DNA from: Corynascus novoguineensis | Taxonomy: Eukaryota; Ascomycota; Sordariomycetes; Sordariales; Chaetomiaceae | Assembly: GCA_033296725.1 (NCBI GenBank) | Contig: MU857603.1 | Span: 558,001-622,000, forward strand | Reading direction: 5' to 3' | DNA length: 64,000 nucleotides | In this document: one piece after another, positions 21,408 through 32,831 of the stretch | Layout of the letters: every line of letters starts with the position of its first letter | Position numbering within the stretch: the stretch's first letter is position 1 | The notes under the pieces: model-generated | What the model was told of the DNA's origin: nothing | Databases searched by the model: none | Seen by the model: only the letters and a program-made list of their open reading frames with translations | Position numbers and translations under genes: made by a program

Positions 21408-24400
21408 GTGTGCGCGCGCGTGCGTTTATCGTGGATATGGATCGTGATCTGGATGGACAGGCTTTGTGGAGCGGTTCGCTTCACCCCAAGCTGACGGACG
21501 GGTGAAAAGAGAGGTGAGGGCCCGGGGATTCGAGCTCGAAGGTTGACTGTGGGTAGTGTGGACGACAACTGCCGGCACGCAACTATGGAAAACGACCAGG
21601 GTGAGCAAAGGTGGGGGAGCGATGATGGCTCGCTTCTGTGAACAGTCAAGAACTGCCTTCTGCGCTGACGTGAAACGGGAATTTTTAAGGAGGGTGCAGT
21701 GCCAAAGTTGCAATCCCTTGGGGCGCGGAACGAGGAAGATTAAATAGATCGCCAACGCAGGCGGAGGGGTTGCTCTTTTCTGGAGACGCTAAAAAGGACC
21801 AAGGGTTGGTCGATCCTCAACGGTGAATCTCACCGTGACGTGTCACGGGGTTCCCAAGAAATGATATTTCCGTTTGGGCCGCTGTCGGAGGCAGATGACT
21901 GGCTGACGCGGATTTGATCAGGAAAACTCAAGAACGGTGACCCGATCACCACAACGGGCGAGGTGCGCACCATCTGCCACAGCCTCCTCCTGGCTTCCGG
22001 TCTCACGGTCTATCCAGTGTTGACCGAAATCTTGGGCTCCGATTCCGGATGGCCGAAGGCTTTGTCGGATGCCGCAAGCCACGTCTTCTCAAGCTACCAC
22101 CTTTGCAAGATGAGAGCCTCACTTTGAAGCTCGTCTTGGCCCCCTTCATGCCGCTTCAGGCCGTTTCCGGCCGCGTCAGGCGGTTTTGGAGCGGGGAGCA
22201 GTTGCAGGCGACCCCTCACTCATGCGCCCGAGTGCCGACTGCAAAGTCTACGAGTCTACGTCTTTATGTGTACTGTACCCGTATTCCGATGTAGGCGATA
22301 TGACCGGGCGATCACATCAAACTAGGGCCCTTCATCTTTAGCAAGAGAGAGCTTGCGGAACTTCTACCTGATTTACATACCCTACTAGGTAATATTCTCA
22401 CCAAGTTTTGAGCCTTCAGTTCGCCGGCTCTTGCAAAGACGGGATGTACGGTGAGCTTCCAGGGATTATTGTGACCGTTTCGACCGCCTGGGCGCAGCTC
22501 CATATCATGGCCACACGTACATACATTATCTTTGCCTCAAAGATGGCAAAACCCAAACAATGTTAGCGTACGGATCCGTACAGTAACACTATGACCCCGC
22601 AGCCTTGTGTGGCGTTTCCCTCTGACGGGTTAGCGATCAGTGTACACGAATGAATGCAGATCGAAACGCGCTCCGTCCGAGTGTGGAAGATGCAATGCTG
22701 TTAGCGTACATCAACGTTGCAGTTTCGGGCGACCAACAATCCTTGGGCAGCCAGGAGTGTTGGGAGGAAGAGGAGGAGGAGGAGGAGGGGAAGGGCGGGG
22801 GGGGGGGGGGGGGGGGGTGGTTTGAAAGCGGACAGGGATCATCTAGAAGTATACAAATACCCGTATGCGGTGTCTCTAGCTCTACGCGAAGTAATGCTGA
22901 GCACTGTGTACGTGTGTGAATCGGAGCGGGGGTTTTAGTGCTTAGCCGTTAGCGGTCGATGGCCATTGTTTTACATTACGGAATACACTAGCGTGCTGTC
23001 CAAGTTAGCGCAGCGGGTTATAAGCGAGTCGCAGATCATTGGCATGGTTCACGGATGGCGCCGATCGATTATTCTTTGATTATTCTTCGAACCTTCCGAC
23101 GCACCACAAAAAATTCATGGCGATCATGTCTGTTTTTGGTTCATCTCAAGCCTCTAATGTTTTGTGTTCGCCCTCGGGAAAGACCTGGCGTGCCTGGGAA
23201 GGCGCCAAGCTCCTGTCTGGCCTCATTGTTCGCCATTCTGCAAGGACGAATGCAGGCAGTTGCATGCGTACCAAGATTCCCCGTGCATCGCCTCTCAGCA
23301 ATACAGGATCGTCCCCCACGTCCCAGGGACACTGCCCAGGGCAGAGGAATTGACACATCCTCTTGACGTTCACTCCTCCCAAACCTGACCCGTCCCTTTA
23401 CGATTCGTACACTTACCCATACTTTAAACCTTACATACCATGCCACGGCATCGGGGGTTCCCGTCATTGGTCTCAATGAGCCAGGGTGAGGTTGGGTGCG
23501 GGACTGTTGACCTGACCTGACTACACTAGGACTACCCGCAGCAGCAAGCAGCACACACGACGAGGAGTTGTCCCTGTTATCGACAGCGGCAGGCAGACAA
23601 GAAAGCCCCCATGCCCCTTCGTGCTGAGGTGCAATGAGTGTGGCAATGCGTCTGAGACAGCCGTACACTCCAAATGCACTCTCATCCCCATTAGTCACCC
23701 TTGCCTTTCCCAGCCCTGGCTGGCCGATTTGCTGCGCGGCATCGCACCAACCCCAACCTGCCAGATGAGATTTCTTCCCAACAAACGGGTAACCCTTCGC
23801 TAAGTCCCCCTTGCCACCCCCCCACACCCTTTCCCCGGACCCGCCCTTCTCCAACTCCGTTTCCACACAGATCGATTCGTCAAAAACGGCGTTGCGGCTG
23901 AGATAGCCAACACAAAGGCGCCGTTACAAAGCTGAGCTGGCTTGTATGTATAATCCGTAGTCGGTGTCCATGACTCTTGGCTGTGCTGCAGCGAAACCGA
24001 TGAGACGATAGTTATGCAGTAAGGCAAATCGCAATTACAAAGCCCTCAAGGACTGCGAGACATGCATGTATAGCGCGTTACGCAGCATGCGGTTGCAGGT
24101 CAACCTAAGCAACCCAAGGTCTTGTAAGCTTACACTAGAGGACGACACTACACCAACCGATACTCAACGTTCCAGTTCGATTCTGAGTCCAATTTTCCTT
24201 TCCCCTCAGCCAGAAGTTCCCACCCCTCCCTTCCTGCGGGAGCTGCCGCCGTCTCTCCCTGCCAGAGCCACCCTTGCTTGCCAAAGCCGTGCCGGACGAT
24301 CCGTTGCGGATATCCATCTCTAGTCTCGTACTCTACCCCGGCATTTACCACCCTTACAAGCAGACTCAGCCTCGCTTGCTCGAGCAAGGTCCGCTCATAA

Positions 24401-24458
24401 GGTACGAAACACGGCAGATGAACCACACCAAGGAAAACGAGAAGAGAGGAGAAAAGTA
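21408..24458. other. Gene-poor stretch with a 21-G run
   Basis: Three kilobases without a recognisable gene. Short frames occur on both strands. The longest, 241 codons on the minus strand at 23866-23141, has no family motif and irregular composition. A purine-rich tract ends in 21 consecutive G residues (22797-22817). A 14-bp perfect palindrome lies at 22568-22581. Confidence 0.5.
22761..22820. repeat. GGA-rich tract followed by G21 homopolymer
   Basis: GGAGGA-type repeats at 22761-22790 lead into GGGC and an uninterrupted run of 21 G (22797-22817). Such a run can form a G-quadruplex and is prone to length error in sequencing and replication. It is intergenic. Confidence 0.85.
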
Positions 24459-26652
24459 TCAAAGCACCGTTTTCGCGCTTGGCGGACATCTTGCACTTAT
24501 GCTCCACGCCCGAGGCCGCTGGTCCGTCGTGGTCCGCGGCGGCTGCTGCTGCTGCTGCTGCTGCTGCTCCCCTCGCTCCTTGGCAGCCAACCTTTCCCCG
24601 TTGGCGCCCATCGCCTCCCTACCCTGCTGCTCAATCTCGCTCGCCTTCCTCCGCAGGTCCCCGGCCTTGTATCGGCTGACCTCTTGATATGCGCGGTCCA
24701 ACTCCATCTCAACGGCACACCGCACCCAGAGCGCCGCCACGGCCGGCCACACGCTGCGCTCGCCGCGCAGGATCCAATACTCGAGCGTCTCCTTGGTGGG
24801 CGTCTCCATGAGCCGCACAAAGTCCGTCAGGCCGATCTGCGGCACCAGCGTCACGCTCGGTCCGGGTAGGTGTTCGTCCACAAGGAAGCGACGGATCGAC
24901 GGCGGCAAAAGGTGCAGCCGGTCAAGCTGCCGCAGCCGGTGCCGCGTCTCGAGGCCCACCATGCGAGTTACAAATGCTCGCGCCGCCGCAAATAGGCTGC
25001 CGTACTGCCGCGGGTGGCACCCCATGCTGCCGTACTGTCGCGATGTCGACGGGCCGTGCATGTCCGACTGCAGGAAGGGAATTAGGTACGGGCGGGCCTG
25101 GCTGACAATGTAGTGGTTGACGTTGAACAAGCCCGACACGCGCTGTAGGGGTGCGTTGCGGTCCGTGTAAGAGGCGAACGTCCAGTGCCGAAAGTCCACC
25201 GTGTCGGCGGGCGCCCAGGGCGTGATGTTGCCGTGGGCATCCTTGCAGAGGATTCTGGTCTGGCGATGACCGTAAAAGGTGGTCGAGGAGGCGTTCGAGG
25301 CGACAGCTGCCGTCCAGACTAGCTATAAACGGAAAGCCATCAGTAAAAGTGTATACGTGATAGAGAGGTTCATGGCCAGGTGGGTAAAGGAAGAGGAAGA
25401 AGAAGAAGCTGAAAAGAACGTACCACGTTGGGCGCGGTAATGTAGTTGAGGAGAGTCGGAACGCCCTCCTGTCCCGCCGTGACAACTGTGATATTCAGGA
25501 CGCGCTTACTGCGGTTGTAGGCCTCTTCGAACGTCAAGTCGCCGACATTCGCTCGGACACACTCTTCGAGGATCTTGACATCCAGGAAGTAGCCCTCCCT
25601 CCGGAATCGGCGCACTCTCCTGATAAGTGTAGCCCACTTCGTCCATACGGACTGCATAACCTGCTTGTTGTGACCCTCGGGATCTCTGCCGTTGGCTGCA
25701 AACGCCGAGAGATCGATGCCGTCCCCTGTCAGTATTCGGAGGAGCTCCTCCTCGGGATGGACCCCGACGAGGGCCGCCATCATAGCTCCGGTGGCCGTGC
25801 CGATGATGATGCGCGGCAACAAACCCCGCAGGAACAGAGCTTTGACGACGCCGAGATGACAGAGGCCGAAAATGGCACCGCCCTGCAGCACGAGCGCGCT
25901 CCGTCCAAAGCCCTGCCTAGTGTCGTGCACAAAGTCGAGCAAGTGCTGCGTCGGGAGCGTCGCCTTGGCCATCCCACCTCTACTGAGGCGGGCGGCGGCA
26001 GCCGTGCTGATGGCGCTTTTCTCGTCACCACCCTCTTCGAATCCGCTACCGTTGCCACTGCTACCGCTTCCGCCGCCAATCTCGCCGTCCTCCCACTCTG
26101 GGGCGAAGAACTCAACCGCCGGCTGTCTCCCATCCTGCGGCGGCGGTGGCAACATGACGATCTCCTGGATCGCCTCGACAAACTGCTGGATATACTCCTC
26201 AATGAGGTACTTGGTGCCGGCAAAGGCGCAGTTGAACAGTTTAGGGCTGGTGATGTTGCCCAGGTTGCGGACGAGCCCCGTACGCAGCGTGTTAATGAGC
26301 TCGTAGACGTCCCCCGCCTGGCGGGCGTTGGCGATGAGCCGCAGCCGTTCGTTAATCAGCCGGAAGTCGTAGTCCTTGCTCGTCGGGTCATGACGCCAGA
26401 GGTCGAGGCCTAGGCCGAGGTCGAGGTTCTGTGCCGCCTCGGACCATTGCTCGTAGTTGGACGCCGTCCGGAGCACATGGGCGTACTCTTGGAGTTTGGA
26501 CGGTTCGAACAAGTACGAGACGATTTTCTGCCTGACGGGTTACTCACCGGTTACGGTGCTGAGACTGGAGAACGCGCAGAGAGACATACCGCTTGCCAGA
26601 ACCACATGACGTCCCAGAGCGTATGCCAGAGAGCTATGAGGAACGACAGCAT
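24459..26652 (-). CDS. DUF3336/patatin-like lipase-family protein lacking the nucleophile serine
   Basis: Exons 26652-26590, 26527-25424 and 25322-24459 give 676 residues. The N-terminus MLSFLIALWHTLWDVMWFWQ is a hydrophobic hairpin, suited to lipid-droplet or ER-membrane anchoring. A DUF3336 region follows (YEQWSEAAQNLDLGLGLDLW, YDFRLINERLRLIANAR, RTGLVRNLGNITSPKLFNCAFAGTKYLIEEYI). The patatin fold has the oxyanion loop VLQGGAIFGLCHLGVVKAL, but the expected G-X-S-X-G elbow reads GTATG, with Ala266 in place of serine. The DG pair expected before LFNVNHYIVSQARPYLIPFL appears as Ala-Ser (about 439-440). Yeast relatives Tgl3/4/5 are triacylglycerol lipases or lysophospholipid acyltransferases. 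This protein may be a non-hydrolytic paralogue; that is inference. The C-terminus ends in Q8 and a basic tail. Confidence 0.85.
24543..24568 (-). repeat. CAG/CTG trinucleotide run coding for Q8
   Basis: Eight CTG units on the plus strand encode eight glutamines near the C-terminus of the patatin-like protein. Such runs commonly vary in length between strains. Confidence 0.85.
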
Positions 26653-27746
26653 ATCGTACACAATGGCAACCAACAGAGCACGCTAAAACCCAGTACTTCT
26701 AGGGTATCCGTGGGCTCAAGAATCGCATGTGCGGCAATGTCAAAAAAAAAAAAGGAACAAAAACTAGAAACAAAATAATACTGAAAAACCGAGCCACTTC
26801 CCGGAGCGCGCGTGCATTTAGGACGCTATCGTATGTTCTGGGCCTAAAATGTTAAGACCAAATTTGAGTCCAGAGCGGGCTGGGGAGAGAGGTATGAGGA
26901 TGGACAGTCACACGCGGACTGAGCCGTGCATCAAAGAGAATACAGGAAACTTGCGCGCCGCCTTCCGACTGTCGGCCGAATCCAACTTCTACTGAATAGC
27001 TGTAGGGTGTACGCCAGGGAAGGTAGGCACCGGCAAGGCACTCGTGCATTTGGGGGAAGTCGACGGGCCACACTTACCATCCCGTCAGTATTCCCGTGCC
27101 GAGAAGGTGACCAGTTGTCCGTGAACGCCCTGACATTGCGGCCCTAGAGGCATGTGAAAGTGCCGTCATGGCCCTGGCTAAGCCCCGCCAAAGTGGAATG
27201 TCTGGCCGGAAACGAGCAAGGGCCTGAGCGCTGCAAGCACCTGGGGGTGTAACCGTGCACGACATGCTCCATCAATAAGCGAATGACTTCAGTTCAACAC
27301 CATGTCATCTGCGTCAGACACAGCAACTCAAAGATCCCTCTATCTCTCTAATATTTTATGTCTCTATGCTGTGTCACCGTAGCCGTAATCCTGTTTGCTG
27401 CCAAAATAGAATGAGAACCGTGGGCCGAGCGATCTCGGTCAGCCCTCCGTAAGGAGTTCATGCTTGAGGGGTATAAGCCGATGATTGATGACTTCCATGC
27501 AGGAACCAGAGTCTGAAAAAAAAAGGGGGGGGTGGAGAGGGGACAGGCCCTCTGTAAATGTTGGACATGCGGTTATTAGATGGGCAGTAGCAGAGTGACA
27601 AAGTGTAAGTGCCCCGAAAATGCCCGAGTAGTTTGGGCCGGCGTGACCGGATAACCCAGATCTTGTCGGCCGTAAAATCTTAGCCAAAAAGAACACGTTC
27701 ATTGGTATTCGCTCGGGGTGAGCACCTCTCGTAGACTGAGGATACC
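26653..27746. other. Intergenic: patatin-gene promoter and Fun30-gene 3' region
   Basis: These 1.1 kb contain an A-rich run at 26741-26775 upstream of the patatin-like gene and a G/A-rich patch at 27514-27545. No gene seen. Confidence 0.5.
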
Positions 27747-30700
27747 TCAGTCCCCGTCCGGAGGGGTTGACACAGCCTGACGCAGCAGCTCACTCTTGAC
27801 CGCAGACTCCATCTCGCCTGAGGTCATCTCAACGGAGCTCCAACCCGTGACTTTGTTGGCAAGTTCGAGCTTCTTCTCGCACGCCTTGTACACTAGCTCC
27901 TCCACCGTCCCCTCGCTAATCAACCGGATGATCTCCACCGGCCGCGTCTGTCCTAGTCGATGTGCTCGGTTCTCGGCTTGGATGTCGTCTTGGGGGTTAT
28001 CAGATTGGTCAAAAATGATGACCTTGTTGGCAGCCGTAAGGTTGATGCCGGTGCCGCCGGAACCTGTCGTCAGAAGAAACACTGGTATGGATTCGTCGGC
28101 GTTGAACTCGTTGATCAGTTCCTGCCGCGCGCTGACATCGGTATTACCCTGGAGGGACAGGTATTCGATACCTTCCGATGCCAGACACTCGCCCAGGATC
28201 TCGATCACCTTAGCAAATCTGGTGAAAACAAGGGCGCGGTCCCCATTTGTTTGATATTCCCGCACCAACTTGAGAAGAGCTTTGACTTTTGCGCAGTCCG
28301 TCCAAGAGTTATCCGGGAGATCGAAGCTCTTGATGCACTTGTAGTCCCTGCACCAGAGGTGCAGCTCAAAGTCAGACAGAGCCTTGAGCTCGTTGATCAG
28401 GTGGTCGAGCCGCGGCTGTTTCAACTCCGACTGCGGCACCTTTTTCATCAGAACCTCGGCCATCTTCTCGACATCGCGATCCTTAAAAAACCGTCGAAAC
28501 AACTGCGGATGGATGGCTGACTTCCGCAATTGGATCCAGACATTGTTTGTATCATTGTCTCGTCCTTCTTTGACGCGAGTGTTGAGATCTTGGGAGTCGG
28601 ACTTCCTAAACCGTCTCTCGTAGCCCCGGTAGATGGCTTCCTGAACAGAATCCATCTTGCAAGTGACAACCCTCGTCGTTTTGGGCGGCAAGTCTTGCAG
28701 CACTTGTTCTTTTCTTCGCTGAAGAATGAACGGCTCGAGAATGGTCCTAGCACGGGCAACCCGCTCGCTATGCAATAGCGCTCCCTTGGAGACAGCCGTC
28801 AACGACACCTTCTGGTTGAAAAGCGCTTCCAGATTCTCAAAGTGGTCCTGAAATAAGTTTGGCTCGACAAACTGCAAAAGAGCGATCATCTCCATGAGGT
28901 TGTTTTGAACAGGGGTGCCGGACAAGACCAAACGCCAAGTGGCCGTGATGCGAAGCAAATCTTTATACAGCTTAGTCTTCGGATTCTTCATCTTGTGACC
29001 TTCGTCAAACACGGCCACGGTTGGCCGGAGGTGGCGAAGGTTGGAGATGTCGTCGTTCCTTGACAGCTGCGAGTACGAAGTCAGAACCACATGATGGCTG
29101 GATGGGTCCTCTTGGATCTCATAGGCAATCTCGTCTCGGACAGCCTGACTGCCTTGGTAGAGCGTCACATTCAGCTTCGGGGCAAACCTCTCAAACTCGG
29201 CAGCCCAGTTCGCCAGTGTGGATGGGGGAACGACGATGACGTTCGGCCACGGGCGTGTATCCGTACTGTGGCTGTTGCGCTCATAGGCCTCGACAATGGC
29301 ACAGATGAGTGAGATAACCTGGCAAGTTTTGCCGAGACCCATGTCGTCAGCCAGGATCCCACCATACCGGTTCTGGTACAACAGGTGCAACCAGTTGAGG
29401 CCGTAAATCTGGAATGGCTTCATCTTGCAACCTTCCATGAGCTTAGGTTGGCGCAGCGGCACATCCGCCAACTTAGCCGAGTCCTCAACGCTGACTGGAG
29501 TCATCGGCTTCTCGTCGTCGGACCTCGAGTCCCTGCGAAGGTGACCTGTCAGATCAATGTTCCATCTCGAGGTCGTCGCCTTAAGCGAGTCCGCCTGTGA
29601 TTCGCAAACCGCAATGATGTGATCAATGTCATCCAGGGAACGAGCGTAGGACCTGACAGCCGCAACGATTTCGTCTCCGATTGAAACCTTGGCTGCTTTC
29701 TTGCCCCGCTTCTTCTGTGAAATCGTCACCTTCCGAGCCTCATCGAGATCTCCAAACGGCTGGCGTGAGACCATCAACTTCGCGCTGTCCTCCTTAACAT
29801 TCGCAATGGCGACAAGTTGCATAACGTCGCAGGTATTCAAGTAATTCAGTACCCGTCCGTCAAAAGCGTCCTCTTCATCGTTCTCCGCCGGCGAGGAGTC
29901 GCGTTGCGAGGATGCTTTAGGCAGTTTATATCCGTCTTCCACATCATCGTCGCTGACGAGATCAATCAATTGTGATTGCTTCGTTGATTGTTGGCTGGAT
30001 TTGAGTACGGGGCTCGAGGGGCTCGCCGCACGCGGGCGACGGCCCTGTACGAGTCGGCGGCGTGTTTGCTTTGGAGGGGAGACTTTGCGCAAGGATTCGA
30101 AGCTCTCTTGTGAAGAAGATGAGGAGAGCGATACCCAATCTTTCTGTAAGACATAGGATTTCTCCGGACTCGTTACGGAACTGGTCGAGGCAGATTTGGC
30201 AGCCTGTCTTCTGTCAGCTTTGGGCCGCGCTCAAGGGCACTTCAGAAACTTATGACCTACCACCTTATTAGCTGGGGGGTGGCCCCCAGTTGCGGCATTC
30301 GAGGTCTTCGGCTCCTTAGGCTGGAAGGAAGATGGGCGAATGTCGCCCCTTGAAGGCTGGTCATCATCTGAGGAATCGCCGCCGGCGTAGATTGGTGCAT
30401 CCAGCTCGTCATCCGAAATCATAACAAACTCCCGCTTTGGCGCAGTTTTTGTGATCGGCAGGGGTTGCCGGGAAGGTGCCCTGAAGGCCGTACCGGCAGG
30501 CGCCATGAGATTCGCAAGCCGGCCTTGACGTTGTTGAAGAGCTTGCGGGCGGAAGGGGGACGAGGCGGGCACCTCGACAATCGACCTAGGAGAAGAAGTC
30601 GCGGCAGGAGGTGATTGAGGATTCGGTCGCTCAACTATTTGAGTTGGTTGTGTGAAGTAAGGGGATTGAGTGACCACGCTTAGCTCGTCGTCATCCTCGT

Positions 30701-30752
30701 CCTCGAGGCTGAGCAGCCGGCGGCTTGCGGGCGGCGAGGAGGAAAACTCCAT
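27747..30752 (-). CDS. fun30: SNF2-family chromatin remodeller, Fun30/SMARCAD1 type
   Basis: Exons 30752-30261 and 30203-27747 give 982 residues, with a 57-nt intron. The disordered N-terminus carries acidic SIM-like patches (FVMISDDELDAP; LIDLVSDDDVED). A conserved helix pair (VLNYLNTCDVMQLVAIANV, RQPFGDLDEARKV) precedes the ATPase. Motor motifs in order: LADDMGLGKT (motif I, Lys about 456), VFDEGHKMKN (motif II, DEGH as in the Fun30 branch instead of DEAH), LSGTPVQNN, LVFTRFAKVIEIL, LLTTGSGGTGINLTAANKVIIFD and QAENRAHRLGQTRPVEI. The compact gap between lobes and the DEGH form point to Fun30. Yeast Fun30 and human SMARCAD1 act in heterochromatin silencing, histone exchange and DNA-end resection. 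It is divergent from vma21. Confidence 0.9.
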
Positions 30753-31492
30753 TGTAGAAGAGGGAAGGTACCGAAACAGGTCGAGCCTCGAGAATTTGTC
30801 AGAAGGAATTCACTGTGCTGAGCAACAGGCGGGCAGCATCGCCCCAACGAAAGTTGCGGTCAACCCAAAGTTGCCAAAAAAAAAAAGAAAGAAAGAAAGA
30901 AAGAAAGAAAAAACAACGGCGTAATCAAAGGCCGGACAAAAAGAAGCCTGATCGCACGGAGACGAGGGCAATGCAAGCTCAGGGCAATAAGTAGGATTTT
31001 GGGATGTTTGTCCTCCCTCTACCGTCCCAAGGCGAACTGTTCAAGGCCGGGAGGAGCAGCGTGGAGTTGAAAGATGCAGAATCGACTCCCGATTTGGCAC
31101 ACGACGCCAACCAACCTTAATCGGCGCCCCACAGCGCGTTAATTGGTTTTTTTTGCGGGGCGACGCGATTTGAGGTTGGCTCATCACGTCGGCACGTGCC
31201 CGGTTTCGTCGATTGAATTTCCTGTTCTCCGTAACGAATCCTTAAGCGGCGGTCACGGTGTAATGTACCGTACTCCGTAAGCAACCTCCCAGAGACTCTG
31301 CGCCTCACCAACCTCACGCATTGTCCAAACGTCTAAAGATAACCAACTGAGGGACAGGGCCCATATCTGAACACGCTACAGCTCCATTCCCATCAGTTGT
31401 GCCGACAGAGGCATTATCAAGTTCTTTCTTAGCACGCCTTCCAATCTCGCACTTTGAACTCATCTCAACTTCAATCCCCATCCGATACCACC
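30753..31492. promoter_or_regulatory. Divergent fun30/vma21 promoter region
   Basis: This 740-bp region between divergent starts contains an A11 plus GAAA tract at 30876-30913. The word GTACCGTACTCCGTA lies at 31265-31279; variants of it recur elsewhere in intergenic DNA of this window. Poly(dA)-rich tracts tend to exclude nucleosomes, which would fit a shared promoter. Confidence 0.45.
30876..30913 (+). repeat. A11 plus (GAAA)6 microsatellite
   Basis: Eleven A residues are followed by six GAAA units and a short A-run. It is intergenic, about 125 bp upstream of the Fun30-type gene start. Confidence 0.9.
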
Positions 31493-32026
31493 ATGGCCAC
31501 CCGCAGGATCATCTCCCAGGAGAAGACTCTCCTCGAGAAAGATGACACCGTCGGCTCCAGCCCGGCGGCTAATGAGAAGTCCAACATTGCGCCCGCAGTT
31601 CCCACGTAATGAATCCCATCCGGAATATTCATCCCACCTCTCGTTGGCCAACTGACCAATTCCGTTGCAGATCCGTCATCATGAAGCTCCTCGCCTTCAC
31701 CCTAGGCATGATTGTGATTCCCATCGGGTCATACTATGTCACAGTGGATACTCTTTTCAAAGGTAAATTTACGGTATTTAACTAAGTTCACCTGTCAACC
31801 ACTTCAATCTTTTAGCCAAGCACGACGGGCCCTTCCTACGGTCGGACCAAGTTCAGACTAAGAAATAACTAATTTTATGTCAGGCAATTCGACCTACGCG
31901 GGCGCTCTCGCGGCTATCATGGCCAACGTGGTTCTCATCGGGTACATTTTTGCCGCCATGGCCGAGGATCAATCCGAGCACCAAGGAGGACAAGGAGTAG
32001 CAAAGGAAGGGAAGAAGGACCGATGA
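31493..32026 (+). CDS. vma21: Vacuolar ATPase assembly integral membrane protein VMA21
   Basis: Exons 31493-31605, 31671-31762 and 31884-32026 give 115 residues. VMA21 is an ER-resident chaperone that escorts assembly of the V0 sector of the V-ATPase. After a soluble N-terminus (MATRRIISQEKTLLEKDDTVG) come two membrane helices, SVIMKLLAFTLGMIVIPIGSYY and AALAAIMANVVLIGYIFAAM-like text at about 75-95, joined by VTVDTLFKGNSTYAG. The C-terminus KKDR is a KKXX dilysine ER-retrieval signal, as in yeast (KKED). The second intron is 121 nt and the first is 65 nt; both restore frame. Size and layout match fungal VMA21. The neighbour on the left is divergent Fun30. Confidence 0.93.
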
Positions 32027-32831
32027 AGAATCCAAATTGCTTCTTGATCGTTGTCTCGACTGCATTGCATCCTCATTACTAGTTTTCTGATGATGTGCGC
32101 GAAGAGTTAGGAGCGCTTGGATGGGGGAAAGTGTAGCTGGGTAGGTATGTCATTTTCCCTAAGATATGTAAACTACCTTTGTAAAAATATACGCTCCTGC
32201 TTTGTTCTTTTTCCTCATTATATTTGGAATAGTGTTACAAAGCTACGCATGTCCCGCAGAGCCAAATGCCTTTTCCCCCTTCTCATGACCAATCACTCAT
32301 GGAACGTTCAAGCCCATTTCGGGCAAACTAACAAACATTATGCAGTGTAGAGGAAGACAAAGTAAGAAGATTGGTCAGGTCTCGAGCCAAGAGCCTGACA
32401 ACCATCTCCGAGACCCCCCCACCGAACTGCTTACTTCGTGATCGCATGAAACCTATCAATCGAGAACAAAGGAATCCGCCTGTGCCAGTTGGGAGCTTTC
32501 TTCATCCTGCCCAGCACTCCCACATGAAAGACCATCAATATAGACCAATCCCGCTAATGAGTGTCCAACGTGTCCCAAACAATGTTTTAGCTTTCTCTCA
32601 TCAGTCATCAAGCGCTGAAGACAGCCAGCATACCAACCAAGATATCGTTCAGTATTTCCCAATCCATCCGCTGTGCAGAGAAGTCGACCCTGCCACGCAC
32701 ACCTCTTGAGCAGTCCAGCTGACTTCCTCGATCTTTGTTCTGTGGTTGGAGAGAATAATGGGTATCGAAAGCAACAAAAACAAGAAAAATAAATTCTGGT
32801 TTGACTCAATGCTCCGGGGCAAGCATCAGCA
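32027..32831. other. Convergent intergenic region
   Basis: Facing 3' ends of vma21 (plus) and the DUF2406 gene (minus). Short frames only; no gene recognised. Confidence 0.5.

Noticed and set aside
23141..23866. 241-codon minus-strand frame in a gap
   Set aside because: No family motif, irregular composition and no splicing partner; probably chance, though not excluded.
25670..26413. 247-codon frame on the plus strand
   Set aside because: It is the antisense shadow of the GC-rich patatin-gene exon 2 and has no family text.
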